Shown here one piece after another: positions 42,542 to 50,141 of a DNA stretch of 59,552 bases. Source of the DNA: Candidatus Anaerotignum merdipullorum (GTDB lineage Bacteria > Bacillota > Clostridia > Lachnospirales > Anaerotignaceae); the NCBI GenBank assembly GCA_019115165.1, contig DXEB01000028.1, positions 1-59,552 of the forward strand, in the 5' to 3' direction. How positions within the stretch are numbered: the stretch's first letter is position 1; every line of letters begins with the position of its first letter. The position numbers were made by a program, and so were the translations under genes. The notes beneath the pieces were generated by a model that worked only from the letters and a program-made list of their open reading frames with translations, searched no databases and was not told where the DNA came from.

Positions 42542-43060
42542 TTATTTTTGCCGCCGCAGCGCTTCTAGCCAAGCCAGTGATTCTTCATCCAAATGATCAG
42601 CTAATATATTATTCTTTGGCGGTCTGTTTTCTATGTATTGCGTCCGCAGTTCCTGCTCCACCTGTTTTATTTCGTGGTATAACTCCCGCGCGCTCATTCG
42701 TACGGCGCCTTGTCCGGATATAATCACCTGCTCCAGCCCATCCGTTGTGGCAACCCGCACCCGATAGTATTTCGGCAAGGATGTCACTACCCGCTCAATA
42801 TAATGATCCGCAGTTTCCGCTTCCTTGGTATAGACCACATAGATATTATGGTAAGGAGTCACCGATCCCGGATTTCCTTTGACCAAATACGCGTCAAACA
42901 CCAATATAATAGTCGTTTTCTTGACGCCTTTATAATTGGAGAGCATATCCATCAATTTCCATCTGGCACTTTCCAGGCTGACTTCTTCCATCAATTCCCG
43001 CAATTCATCCCATGCATGAATGATGTTATAGCCATCCACCAACAGAAAATCCTCCTGCAA
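42542..43060 (-). CDS. yacP: NYN-domain ribonuclease-like protein YacP (Rae1 family)
   Basis: 172 residues from a TTG at 43060 with AAAGGAGGAGG before it. NYN/PIN-type blocks are LLVDGYNIIHAWDEL, TTIILVFDAYLVKGNPGS, ADHYIERVVT and VATTDGLEQVIISGQGAVRM, with the acidic residues of the metal site. In B. subtilis the orthologue Rae1 cleaves mRNA at the ribosome. The position between rlmB and sigH is conserved. Confidence 0.92.
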   Translation of the reverse strand: MQEDFLLVDGYNIIHAWDELRELMEEVSLESARWKLMDMLSNYKGVKKTTIILVFDAYLVKGNPGSVTPYHNIYVVYTKEAETADHYIERVVTSLPKYYRVRVATTDGLEQVIISGQGAVRMSARELYHEIKQVEQELRTQYIENRPPKNNILADHLDEESLAWLEALRRQK

Positions 43061-43193
43061 CGGTTCCTCCTCCTTTCTTTTGTAACATTCATCATATCAT
43101 AAAACCGTCAAAATTGCAAAATTTTGTACCAATTTGCCTCAACCGCTCCCAACTGCCTGCAATTCCTTCTGACATGGAACTGTAGATATCTCC

Positions 43194-44027
43194 TCAGAAT
43201 TGGCGTTGGCGTACCACTTCATACATCAATAGCGCCGCAGCCACAGATGCGTTCAAAGACGAAATCTTCCCATACATAGGGATTGCTGCTGTAAAGTCGC
43301 AGTTTTCTCGTACCAATCGACTCACACCGTCACCTTCACTGCCAATCACCAATGCCAATGGTCCTTTCAGATTGGTATCAAAATAATCCAACCCCTGCAT
43401 ATCGGCACAGGCAATCCAGATTCCCTGCTTCTTCAAATATTCCATGGTCTGCACTAGATTTGTCACCCTTGCAACCGGCATATATTCCACTGCACCCGCA
43501 GAAGTTTTCCCCACAGTCGCATTCAATCCCACAGAGCGACGTTTGGGAATGACGACACCGTGCACACCTGCACATTCTGCTGTCCGCAAAATCGCTCCCA
43601 AATTATGGGGATCGGTAATCCCATCCAGCAGCAACACAAAAGGATCTTCTCCTTTTTCTCTCGCTGCAGCCAAAATGTCCTCCACTTCCACATAATTGTG
43701 CGCAGAAACCAACGCAATCACGCCTTGATGATTCTTTGTCTGAGAAATTTCATCTAATTTCTGTCTGCTGACTTCTTGAATCACCACACCTTTTTCCGCT
43801 GCAATTGCAACAATCCGCTTGATGGTACCTTCCACATTTCCTTTTGCCACCATAATTTTTTCAATGTCCCGCCCACTGCGCAAAACTTCTAATATGGCGT
43901 TTCTTCCCTCCATCTGATTCTCATTGATCTCTCGTTTTTCTTCTTCTCTTTCGACATGAAACGGCTTATGTTCTCTGCGCTCTGATTTTGATACATTCCA
44001 CGCTCGCTCATTTCTTCTTTTTTCCAC
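43194..44027 (-). CDS. rlmB: 23S rRNA (guanosine-2'-O-)-methyltransferase RlmB-type
   Basis: 277 residues from a GTG at 44027 with AGGAGGG upstream. A charged N-terminal extension is followed by the SpoU substrate-binding domain (MEGRNAILEVLRSGRDIEKI) and the SPOUT methyltransferase domain: LLLDGITDPHNLGAILRTAE, LALVIGSEGDGVSRLVREN and IPMYGKISSLNASVAAALLM, forming the knotted SAM site. In Bacillus this is YacO. It is separated from mrnC by an internal hairpin terminator. Confidence 0.94.
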   Translation of the reverse strand: MEKRRNERAWNVSKSERREHKPFHVEREEEKREINENQMEGRNAILEVLRSGRDIEKIMVAKGNVEGTIKRIVAIAAEKGVVIQEVSRQKLDEISQTKNHQGVIALVSAHNYVEVEDILAAAREKGEDPFVLLLDGITDPHNLGAILRTAECAGVHGVVIPKRRSVGLNATVGKTSAGAVEYMPVARVTNLVQTMEYLKKQGIWIACADMQGLDYFDTNLKGPLALVIGSEGDGVSRLVRENCDFTAAIPMYGKISSLNASVAAALLMYEVVRQRQF

Positions 44028-44060
44028 TGAAAACCCTCCTGTTTTCTTCTTCCTCACACG

Positions 44061-44099
44061 GCAAAAAGCCGATGTGCAAAGAACTGCATCGGCTTTATT
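44061..44099 (-). terminator. Internal hairpin terminator between mrnC and rlmB
   Basis: Minus-strand stem AAAGCCGATG / CATCGGCTTT with a loop of 12 bases, followed by TTGCC after a short T-run. It would reduce read-through from cysS-mrnC into rlmB-yacP-sigH. Confidence 0.7.
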
Positions 44100-44109
44100 C
44101 CTACCATTA

Positions 44110-44532
44110 TTATGATTTTGATTCCATTCCAAACCGGAATATCTCCACTGCCCGCGCCATCTGTCCGGAGAGATACCAATATCCGAACATCGCCTCTACT
44201 CCCGTTGCATAACGGTAGTCCATCAAATCTGCGTTTTTCGGTACGGTATGAGACTTTGCATTGCGTCCGCGGCGAAATACCGCTGCCTCGTCTTCTCTCA
44301 GCGCCTTAGCTACACGACTATAAAATGCAGCCTGCGCTTTGGCGTTTACCATATCCCGCGCTTTCTGATGCAGTCGGTTTACCGGTGCGTTTCCGTCTGC
44401 CACCACCACCGTTCGCACCAACATTTCATATACTGCATCGCCGATATAAGCAAGAGCCAGGGGGGATAGTCGATTTGGCTCCATTTCTGCCCCTGCTTCT
44501 CCCAGTATCAGCCCCAGTGCTTCCAGCTGCAT
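44110..44532 (-). CDS. mrnC: Mini-ribonuclease 3
   Basis: 140 residues from the ATG at 44532, two bases after the cysS stop, with GGAG 6 bases before it. The RNase III catalytic domain lacks a dsRNA-binding domain: LSPLALAYIGDAVYEMLVR carries the signature acidic site, and AKAQAAFYSRVAKALREDE follows; MDYRYATGVEAMFGYWYLSG holds the second acidic motif. MrnC matures 23S rRNA ends in Bacillus. Synteny with cysS and rlmB is conserved. Confidence 0.95.
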   Translation of the reverse strand: MQLEALGLILGEAGAEMEPNRLSPLALAYIGDAVYEMLVRTVVVADGNAPVNRLHQKARDMVNAKAQAAFYSRVAKALREDEAAVFRRGRNAKSHTVPKNADLMDYRYATGVEAMFGYWYLSGQMARAVEIFRFGMESKS

Positions 44533-44534
44533 CC

Positions 44535-45947
44535 TTAACTCCGGAACCACTGCACGCCCTGACGGGTATCTTTGATGGTAATACCCATAGCTGCCAATTC
44601 ATCACGAATCGCATCAGCTGCCGCAAAATCTTTTGCTTGTTTCGCTTCTGCTCTTTTTGCGATCAGCTCCTCAATCTTCGCAGTATCCTCATCGGAAACC
44701 ACTTCTTCTTTTAATTCCGCTACACCCAATACGCCACACAAATGATCCAGCATATCCTGAATCTGCTGTGCGTATTCTTTGGATACGCCTGCTTTGACCG
44801 CAATATTACTGAAACGCACCAATTCGTAGATCACAGAAACCGCATCTGCAGTATTAAAATCATCATCCATCGCCGCCTCAAACTGTGCCTGATAGGTTTC
44901 CAACTCTTTTGCTTCTTCTTTCTCTGATTCCGTCATTTTTGTGTCCGCACTGTTTTTGATATAGAAATCCAGTTCTTTTCTTGCATTTTTGATTCGTTCC
45001 AGACCATTTTGGCATGCCTGCATCAACTCTCTGCTGAAGTTGATGGGGCTTCTATAGTGCCCGTTTAGAATAAAGAATCGAATTACTTCATACGGGAACT
45101 GTGCTGCAATATCTCGTACTGTAAAAAAGTTCCCCAAAGATTTGGACATTTTTTCATTGTCTACGGTAATAAACCCGTTATGCAGCCAGTACTTTGCAAA
45201 CTGGCAGCCGTTTGCCGCCTCACTCTGCGCAATTTCATTTTCATGATGCGGGAAAATCAAGTCCTCGCCACCGGCATGAATGTCAATGGTATCCCCCAAA
45301 TGATGCTTTGCCATAACAGAGCATTCAATATGCCAGCCAGGTCTGCCATCTCCCCAAGGAGACGGCCAACTGGGTTCTCCCTCTTTCTTCGGTTTCCACA
45401 GCACAAAGTCCGTAGAATTTCTCTTTGCATCGTCAATCTGAACACGTTCACTTGCCCCTGCAATCAATTCGTTCAGATTCTTTTTGGAGAGTTTCCCATA
45501 TTCCGGAAATTTTTTGGTATCATAGTATACGGTACCATCTACCTCGTACGCATATCCCTTGTCAATCAATGTCTGCACCATTTCAATGATACCGTCCATT
45601 TCTTGTGTCACACGAGGATGCACCGTTGCGCGTTTCACATTCAATCCATCTGCATCATGAAACGCTTCTTCGATAAATCGATTGGAAATCTCTTCCATCG
45701 TACTGCCTTCCTGATTGGCGCGGTTAATAATTTTATCGTCTACATCCGTGAAATTTTGTACATAGGTTACGTCATACCCTTTGTATTCCAAATATCTTCT
45801 TACTGTGTCAAACACAACATACGGACGGGCATTCCCAATATGAATATAGTCATATACCGTAGGTCCGCACACGTACATTTTGACCTTGCCCGCCTCACGG
45901 GGGATGAATTCTTCTTTTTGTCTGGTTAATGTGTTGTATACTTTCAT
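44535..45947 (-). CDS. cysS: Cysteinyl-tRNA synthetase
   Basis: 470 residues, class I. MYVCGPTVYDYIHIGNARPY holds the zinc-binding Cys and the HIGH-type motif; WHIECSVMAKHHLG and GGEDLIFPHHENEIAQSEA contain further zinc ligands; NEKMSKSLGNFFTV is the KMSKS loop. The C-terminal helical domain is complete. It follows cysE by 113 bases and sits directly before mrnC. Confidence 0.97.
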   Translation of the reverse strand: MKVYNTLTRQKEEFIPREAGKVKMYVCGPTVYDYIHIGNARPYVVFDTVRRYLEYKGYDVTYVQNFTDVDDKIINRANQEGSTMEEISNRFIEEAFHDADGLNVKRATVHPRVTQEMDGIIEMVQTLIDKGYAYEVDGTVYYDTKKFPEYGKLSKKNLNELIAGASERVQIDDAKRNSTDFVLWKPKKEGEPSWPSPWGDGRPGWHIECSVMAKHHLGDTIDIHAGGEDLIFPHHENEIAQSEAANGCQFAKYWLHNGFITVDNEKMSKSLGNFFTVRDIAAQFPYEVIRFFILNGHYRSPINFSRELMQACQNGLERIKNARKELDFYIKNSADTKMTESEKEEAKELETYQAQFEAAMDDDFNTADAVSVIYELVRFSNIAVKAGVSKEYAQQIQDMLDHLCGVLGVAELKEEVVSDEDTAKIEELIAKRAEAKQAKDFAAADAIRDELAAMGITIKDTRQGVQWFRS

Positions 45948-46060
45948 GGCTGTTCATCCTTCCTTTTGAAACCGTATTTTTCTGCTTGCTATTATATCAT
46001 AAAACTGCATGTATAGGAATATTTTCCAAAAAACCATGCCGTTATTCTTTTTTCATCGGT

Positions 46061-46654
46061 TTATACCGCATGTTTTTTCTTCTTGGTGAATTCCGACGGT
46101 GCTGTCGGCTGGATGCGCATTCCATCTTTTCTAACAATTCTGGTAGGAGACCCAACTGCCGTTACGTTTGCAGGGATGTCTTCCAATACCACGGAACCCG
46201 CACCGATTTTGGTATTGGAACCGATATTAACCGGACCCAGCACAATCGTTTCCGCCCCAATCATCACATTATCGCCAACCGTCGGATGCCGTTTGATTTT
46301 ATCTTTTCCGGTCCCTCCCAGTGTCACGCCGTGATACAGCATCACATTATCACCGATCTCAGCCGTTTCCCCAATCACAACACCCATACCGTGGTCAATA
46401 AAGAACCGTTTGCCAATCTGTGCACCTGGATGAATTTCAATCCCAGTCAATCCTCTGGATATCTGAGAAATCAGTCTGGCAAAAAAGAAATGCTTCTTCT
46501 GATACAGTCGATGGGCAATTCTATGATTGATCACCGCCCAAAAACTGGGATACAGAATCACTTCCAGAGTACTCCGAATCGCAGGATCTTTTTCCTTTAC
46601 CACTTCAATCATTTCATTCAGTCTTTCTTTCCACAGTCTTACTTTCATGTTCAT
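46061..46654 (-). CDS. cysE: Serine O-acetyltransferase
   Basis: 197 residues. An N-terminal helical region is followed by a left-handed beta-helix built of hexapeptide repeats: [60 protein letters not shown] and [20 protein letters not shown]. The catalytic His-Asp pair is in FIDHGMG. It acetylates serine for cysteine synthesis. GAGGAGA precedes two possible ATGs (46654, 46648). It is controlled by a T-box leader matching tRNA-Cys and starts the cysE-cysS-mrnC unit. Confidence 0.96.
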   Translation of the reverse strand: MNMKVRLWKERLNEMIEVVKEKDPAIRSTLEVILYPSFWAVINHRIAHRLYQKKHFFFARLISQISRGLTGIEIHPGAQIGKRFFIDHGMGVVIGETAEIGDNVMLYHGVTLGGTGKDKIKRHPTVGDNVMIGAETIVLGPVNIGSNTKIGAGSVVLEDIPANVTAVGSPTRIVRKDGMRIQPTAPSEFTKKKKHAV

Positions 46655-46749
46655 GTTCTCCTCTCGATACTGATTTTTTTGTTATGATATTACAGCACGA
46701 AATAAGGTGTTCCTGCGCTTTTCTTTTCTTCCTTCCGTTTCCCCAAAAA

Positions 46750-47060
46750 AGAAAAAGCTTCGTCTCTACAATCCTGTAAAGACGAAGCTGTTGATTCTCC
46801 GTGGTTCCACTTTACTTAGACGGTCTGTTTTCTTGCTGTAAAAACGATACCGTCTCACTTGAATGACTGTAACGTTGTCACCGGAACCGGGCTAATAAAA
46901 TCACATTCGTTCGCCCGTTCAGTTCAGGAACGCACTTCATCCTCCTCGCCCTGTAAGCAGTTCCCACCCATGTCTGTTAAGACGGTGACAATCAAATCCA
47001 CAGCCCACTTATGCGCTGTCCACTCAACTCTCATCGCCTTTCACCACGACTGCTATTCTC
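46750..47060 (-). promoter_or_regulatory. T-box leader of cysE-cysS
   Basis: Minus strand contains the T-box core AAAGTGGAACCACGG (46799-46813), then a terminator stem AGCTTCGTCT / AGACGAAGCT (46756-46789) and a T-rich run. UGGA in the core pairs with UCCA, fitting U73 of tRNA-Cys, so the specificity inferred from the downstream genes agrees with the RNA. The Stem I region extends to about 47060. A TGC within GGAACTGCTTACAGG (near 46955) is a possible specifier but is not proven. No strong promoter was found, so transcription may enter from ispF. Confidence 0.9.
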
Positions 47061-47105
47061 TGGCAGGTGATAAAAGGATTACTCTTTTCCATCATCACTT
47101 TTGGC

Positions 47106-47585
47106 TTATTTCGTTTTTTTCAGAAGGCAGACAGCCGAAGCGGCAATCCCTTCTCCTGCACCGGTAAATCCCAATCCTTCCTCCGTTGTCGCCTTGATAT
47201 TGACTTGATCTATGTCTATGCATAGCACCTCTGCAATATTCTGTCTCATTTGAGCAATATATGACCTCAACTTCGGTTTTTGTGCAATTACCGTTGCGTC
47301 GATATTTATTATACAGTATTCTTTTTTAGAAATCAAGTCTAAAACGCAGTACAATAGTTTTTTACTATCTGCCCCTTGATACGCTGGGTCAGTATCTGGA
47401 AAATGCGTACCAATGTCGCCCAATGCCGCTGCTCCCAGTAACGCATCCATAATCGCGTGCAGCAATACATCCGCATCCGAATGCCCCAATAGCCCTTTTT
47501 CATACGGAATCTGCACACCGCCTAATATCAGCGCTCGATTTTTCACCAGCTTATGTACATCGTAGCCGGAACCGATTCTCATCAT
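47106..47585 (-). CDS. ispF: 2-C-methyl-D-erythritol 2,4-cyclodiphosphate synthase
   Basis: 159 residues. Metal-site motif DVH in [52 protein letters not shown] and [20 protein letters not shown] are all IspF blocks. It forms the cyclic diphosphate of the MEP isoprenoid pathway. The ATG at 47585 overlaps the yjdF stop by 4 bases. IspF upstream of cysE is conserved in Bacillus; ispD is not next to it here. Confidence 0.96.
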   Translation of the reverse strand: MMRIGSGYDVHKLVKNRALILGGVQIPYEKGLLGHSDADVLLHAIMDALLGAAALGDIGTHFPDTDPAYQGADSKKLLYCVLDLISKKEYCIINIDATVIAQKPKLRSYIAQMRQNIAEVLCIDIDQVNIKATTEEGLGFTGAGEGIAASAVCLLKKTK

Positions 47586-48034
47586 GACAAATCTTCCTTC
47601 CTTCCATTCCACTCAATGTCCGCGGCGCTTTTCCCGTTTTTTTGTTGCTTTTGCAAAAATCTCTGCCGTTGTTTTGCCGCTTTTGCTTCCTTACTCATTT
47701 TCCTGTATTCCATCTTGTGAGCTTCTCGTTCTGCCTGCAGCGCTTGCTGCGCTTTTGTCCCAATGCCAGTGTTTCTCGTTTGACAATGTATTGCCCGTTG
47801 TAGACGTTTTGGATTCTTCTGCTGTCTACACCGCCATTCATCAGATACCATCGGTCGGCTAAATATCAGGCTTGGAAATTGTCTTAACACAGATTGCTGA
47901 ATCTGTTGTATATTCGGTTCTGCTCCAAATATCACCTTTACCACCTGATATCCTTCTGCGTTCTCCCGCTCATACAAACCAATCCAAAACGGCTCTGCAA
48001 AACAAACTGTCAGAGTGACCCGTGTCTGTTCCAT
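47582..48034 (-). CDS. yjdF: YjdF family protein (DUF2992)
   Basis: 150 residues from the ATG at 48034, which has AAAGGAGG 7 bases before it (an ATG two codons upstream is too close to the site). The N-terminal half matches YjdF ([50 protein letters not shown]). The C-terminal half is strongly basic with Lys/Gln-rich helix ([20 protein letters not shown]), also usual for the family. Function is unknown; the gene is often preceded by the yjdF riboswitch, which responds to azaaromatic compounds. Co-transcribed with ispF. Confidence 0.85.
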   Translation of the reverse strand: MEQTRVTLTVCFAEPFWIGLYERENAEGYQVVKVIFGAEPNIQQIQQSVLRQFPSLIFSRPMVSDEWRCRQQKNPKRLQRAIHCQTRNTGIGTKAQQALQAEREAHKMEYRKMSKEAKAAKQRQRFLQKQQKNGKSAADIEWNGRKEDLS

Positions 48035-48040
48035 GGTCAT

Positions 48041-48155
48041 TCCTCCTTTTCTTTGGGTTCCACACAAAGAACGGACAACCAAGGAGGCAGGTTACTGACG
48101 GCAGAATACTGCCGCATTCGGACTACCAACCGAATCGTGTTTTTATCTTTGCAAC
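48041..48155 (-). promoter_or_regulatory. Structured leader of yjdF, candidate yjdF riboswitch
   Basis: Between the promoter and yjdF lie about 115 bases that fold into tandem hairpins: ATTCGG/CCGAAT (48116-48135) and CGGCAG/CTGCCG (48099-48114). A third structure pairs the ribosome site itself: 48042-48055 (AAGGAGG plus CAAAGAA on the minus strand) with 48081-48087 (CCTCCTT) and 48065-48071 (TTCTTTG), a 14-bp helix with one 9-base bulge. This would hide the ribosome site, so translational control is likely. The yjdF identity rests on the downstream gene and layout, not on a covariance match. Confidence 0.65.
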
Positions 48156-48158
48156 CCC

Positions 48159-48187
48159 ATCGTATGCGTTTTTTCCTGTTTTGTCAA
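48159..48187 (-). promoter_or_regulatory. Promoter of the yjdF leader
   Basis: Minus strand TTGACA (48182-48187), a 17-base spacer, TACGAT (48159-48164). Confidence 0.75.
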
Positions 48188-48407
48188 GCATGTTCCAAAA
48201 ACGCCTTGCGGGAACACAATCGTATGAAACGTGCATATCAAGCCAATCTCTTCGTTTTGTATGATTCCTATCTTTTAATATTTTTTCTACCATTCCTCTT
48301 CCTCTGTGTAAACGCAACAGCAGGGAACTTCCCCGGAAAGCTCCGGTTCTGTTCCCTGCTGTTTGGATCAAAGCTATCTCCGTTTTTATCTCACATTCCA
48401 AACGATG
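48188..48407. other. Spacer between hydA and the yjdF promoter
   Basis: About 220 bases holding the hairpin at 48316-48362 that ends the hyd operon. No gene seen. Confidence 0.5.
48316..48362 (-). terminator. Strong hairpin after hydA
   Basis: Arms AACAGCAGGGAAC / GTTCCCTGCTGTT (13 bp) enclosing a second small stem (CCGGAGCTTTCCGG). No long T-run follows on the minus strand (GCGTTTAC), so it may act as a terminator or 3'-end stabiliser of the hyd mRNA. Confidence 0.6.
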
Positions 48408-50141
48408 TTAGATCGTCTCATTGGGCATTTTCCATCCGTGATGATCGGTATGCAGCAAATGATGCGCCTTTTCTCCCAACGGCTCTCCCAGGAAATCCGC
48501 ATACAGCGCCTGTACTGCCGGATTTTCATGGCTAAAGCGCATCTCAGAAATATCGTCCAGGAAATATAAGTGGTTCCCGCGCCGTTCCGCCTGTTCCACG
48601 CCATCTTTGATAGGCTGACCGCCGCCGCCGGAACAGCCGCCAGGACAAGCCATAATTTCCACAAAATCATAAGTGACATGCCCCTTACGCAATTCTGTGA
48701 TCAGCTTTCTGGCATTACCCAAACCACTGGCAACCGCTACCTTCAATTCTTTACCTGCCAGCATAAACGTTGCTTCTCTCCAGCCTTCCTGACCGCGTAC
48801 ATCCCGAAATGCATCCGGTGCAGCATTTTCACCTGTTACCAGATAATAGGCACTGCGCAGCGCTGCTTCCATCACGCCGCCGGTAACCCCGAAAATCACG
48901 CCGGCCCCGCTTGCCTCTCCGATAGGTGAGTCAAACGGCGTACTTTCCAGCAAGTCTGTCCGGATGTGCTCTGCCCGCAGCATCCGAATCAATTCTCTGG
49001 TTGTCAAAGACAAATCCACATCCTGACCTGCACCGGCATCTCTCATGGTCGGTAAAAGTTGCTCACTCTTTTTTGCAATACAAGGCATAATAGAGACGCT
49101 AAATACCTTGTCTTTTGGCACTTTCAGTTTTTTTGCATAATATGCTTTTACCACAGCACCAAACATCTGCTGCGGAGATTTTGCGGTTGACAGACAGTCC
49201 ACCATATCCGGATACTGTCCTTTCAAAAAACGTACCCAAGCTGGACAGCAAGAGGTGAACATCGGATATTTCTGCGCACCATTTTTCAGGCGCTCCAATA
49301 ATTCACTGCCTTCTTCCATAATCGTTAAATCCGCAGCAAAATCTGTATCAAACACATAATCGACGCCCATCATCTTCAGTGCCGTCACAATCTTTCCAAC
49401 GTCCGCTTCCTGCTCCGAAAGTCCCGTTTCTTCTCCCCATGCTGCACGCACAGCAGGCGCGATCTGTACAATCACCGTTTGCTCTGGATCCGCTAACGCA
49501 TCAAAGAATTTATCGGTATCATCCCGTTCACTCAGTGCCCCTACAGGACAGTGCGTCACACATTGACCACAAAACGAACAGTCAGAGTCCATAATTCTCT
49601 TATTATGCGCCACGTCTACCGTCGTCCTAGCACCGGTACCTTCTACATCCCAAATATGCAAATCCTGCACCTTGTCACAAATCTGAATACAACGCATGCA
49701 TTTGATACATTTGGAGGCATCTCGAATCAAAGGAGAACGGGAACTCCAAAGAAACGGCGGCACCTTCATCTCATAAGGAATTCTGCGGATACCCAAATCA
49801 TTGGCAATCGTCTGTAACGTACAATTTCCGCTGCGCAGGCACATGGCGCATTTGCTGTCATGCTGGGATAGGATCAATTCTACATTGGTTTTGCGTACTT
49901 CCCGCACCCTTGGGCTGTTGGTATAGATTACCATACCTTCTGCCACCTGTGTATTGCAGGAAGATACCATATGTTCCACCCCTTCGATCTCTACCACGCA
50001 GACGCGGCAAGCGCCGATTTCGTTGATATCTTTGAGATAACACAGGCTGGGTATTTGAATACCGGATTCCCTTGCTGCCTGCAATATGGTCATGGTTTCT
50101 TTTGCCTGTATTTGTTTTCCGTCGATGGTCAGATTTACCAT
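48408..50141 (-). CDS. hydA: [FeFe]-hydrogenase, catalytic subunit
   Basis: 577 residues. N-terminal [2Fe-2S] domain (CYLKDINEIGACRVCVVE), a His/Cys [4Fe-4S] site (HDSKCAMCLRSGNC), two ferredoxin-type clusters (CIKCMRCIQIC; CSFCGQCVTHCP) and the H-cluster domain with all three motifs: TSCCPAW, MPCIAKKSE and EIMACPGGCSGGGGQP. The modular layout matches group A hydrogenases that work with NAD(P)-linked partners. It overlaps the flavoprotein gene upstream by 7 bases. Maturation genes hydEFG are not in the window. Confidence 0.97.
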   Translation of the reverse strand: MVNLTIDGKQIQAKETMTILQAARESGIQIPSLCYLKDINEIGACRVCVVEIEGVEHMVSSCNTQVAEGMVIYTNSPRVREVRKTNVELILSQHDSKCAMCLRSGNCTLQTIANDLGIRRIPYEMKVPPFLWSSRSPLIRDASKCIKCMRCIQICDKVQDLHIWDVEGTGARTTVDVAHNKRIMDSDCSFCGQCVTHCPVGALSERDDTDKFFDALADPEQTVIVQIAPAVRAAWGEETGLSEQEADVGKIVTALKMMGVDYVFDTDFAADLTIMEEGSELLERLKNGAQKYPMFTSCCPAWVRFLKGQYPDMVDCLSTAKSPQQMFGAVVKAYYAKKLKVPKDKVFSVSIMPCIAKKSEQLLPTMRDAGAGQDVDLSLTTRELIRMLRAEHIRTDLLESTPFDSPIGEASGAGVIFGVTGGVMEAALRSAYYLVTGENAAPDAFRDVRGQEGWREATFMLAGKELKVAVASGLGNARKLITELRKGHVTYDFVEIMACPGGCSGGGGQPIKDGVEQAERRGNHLYFLDDISEMRFSHENPAVQALYADFLGEPLGEKAHHLLHTDHHGWKMPNETI

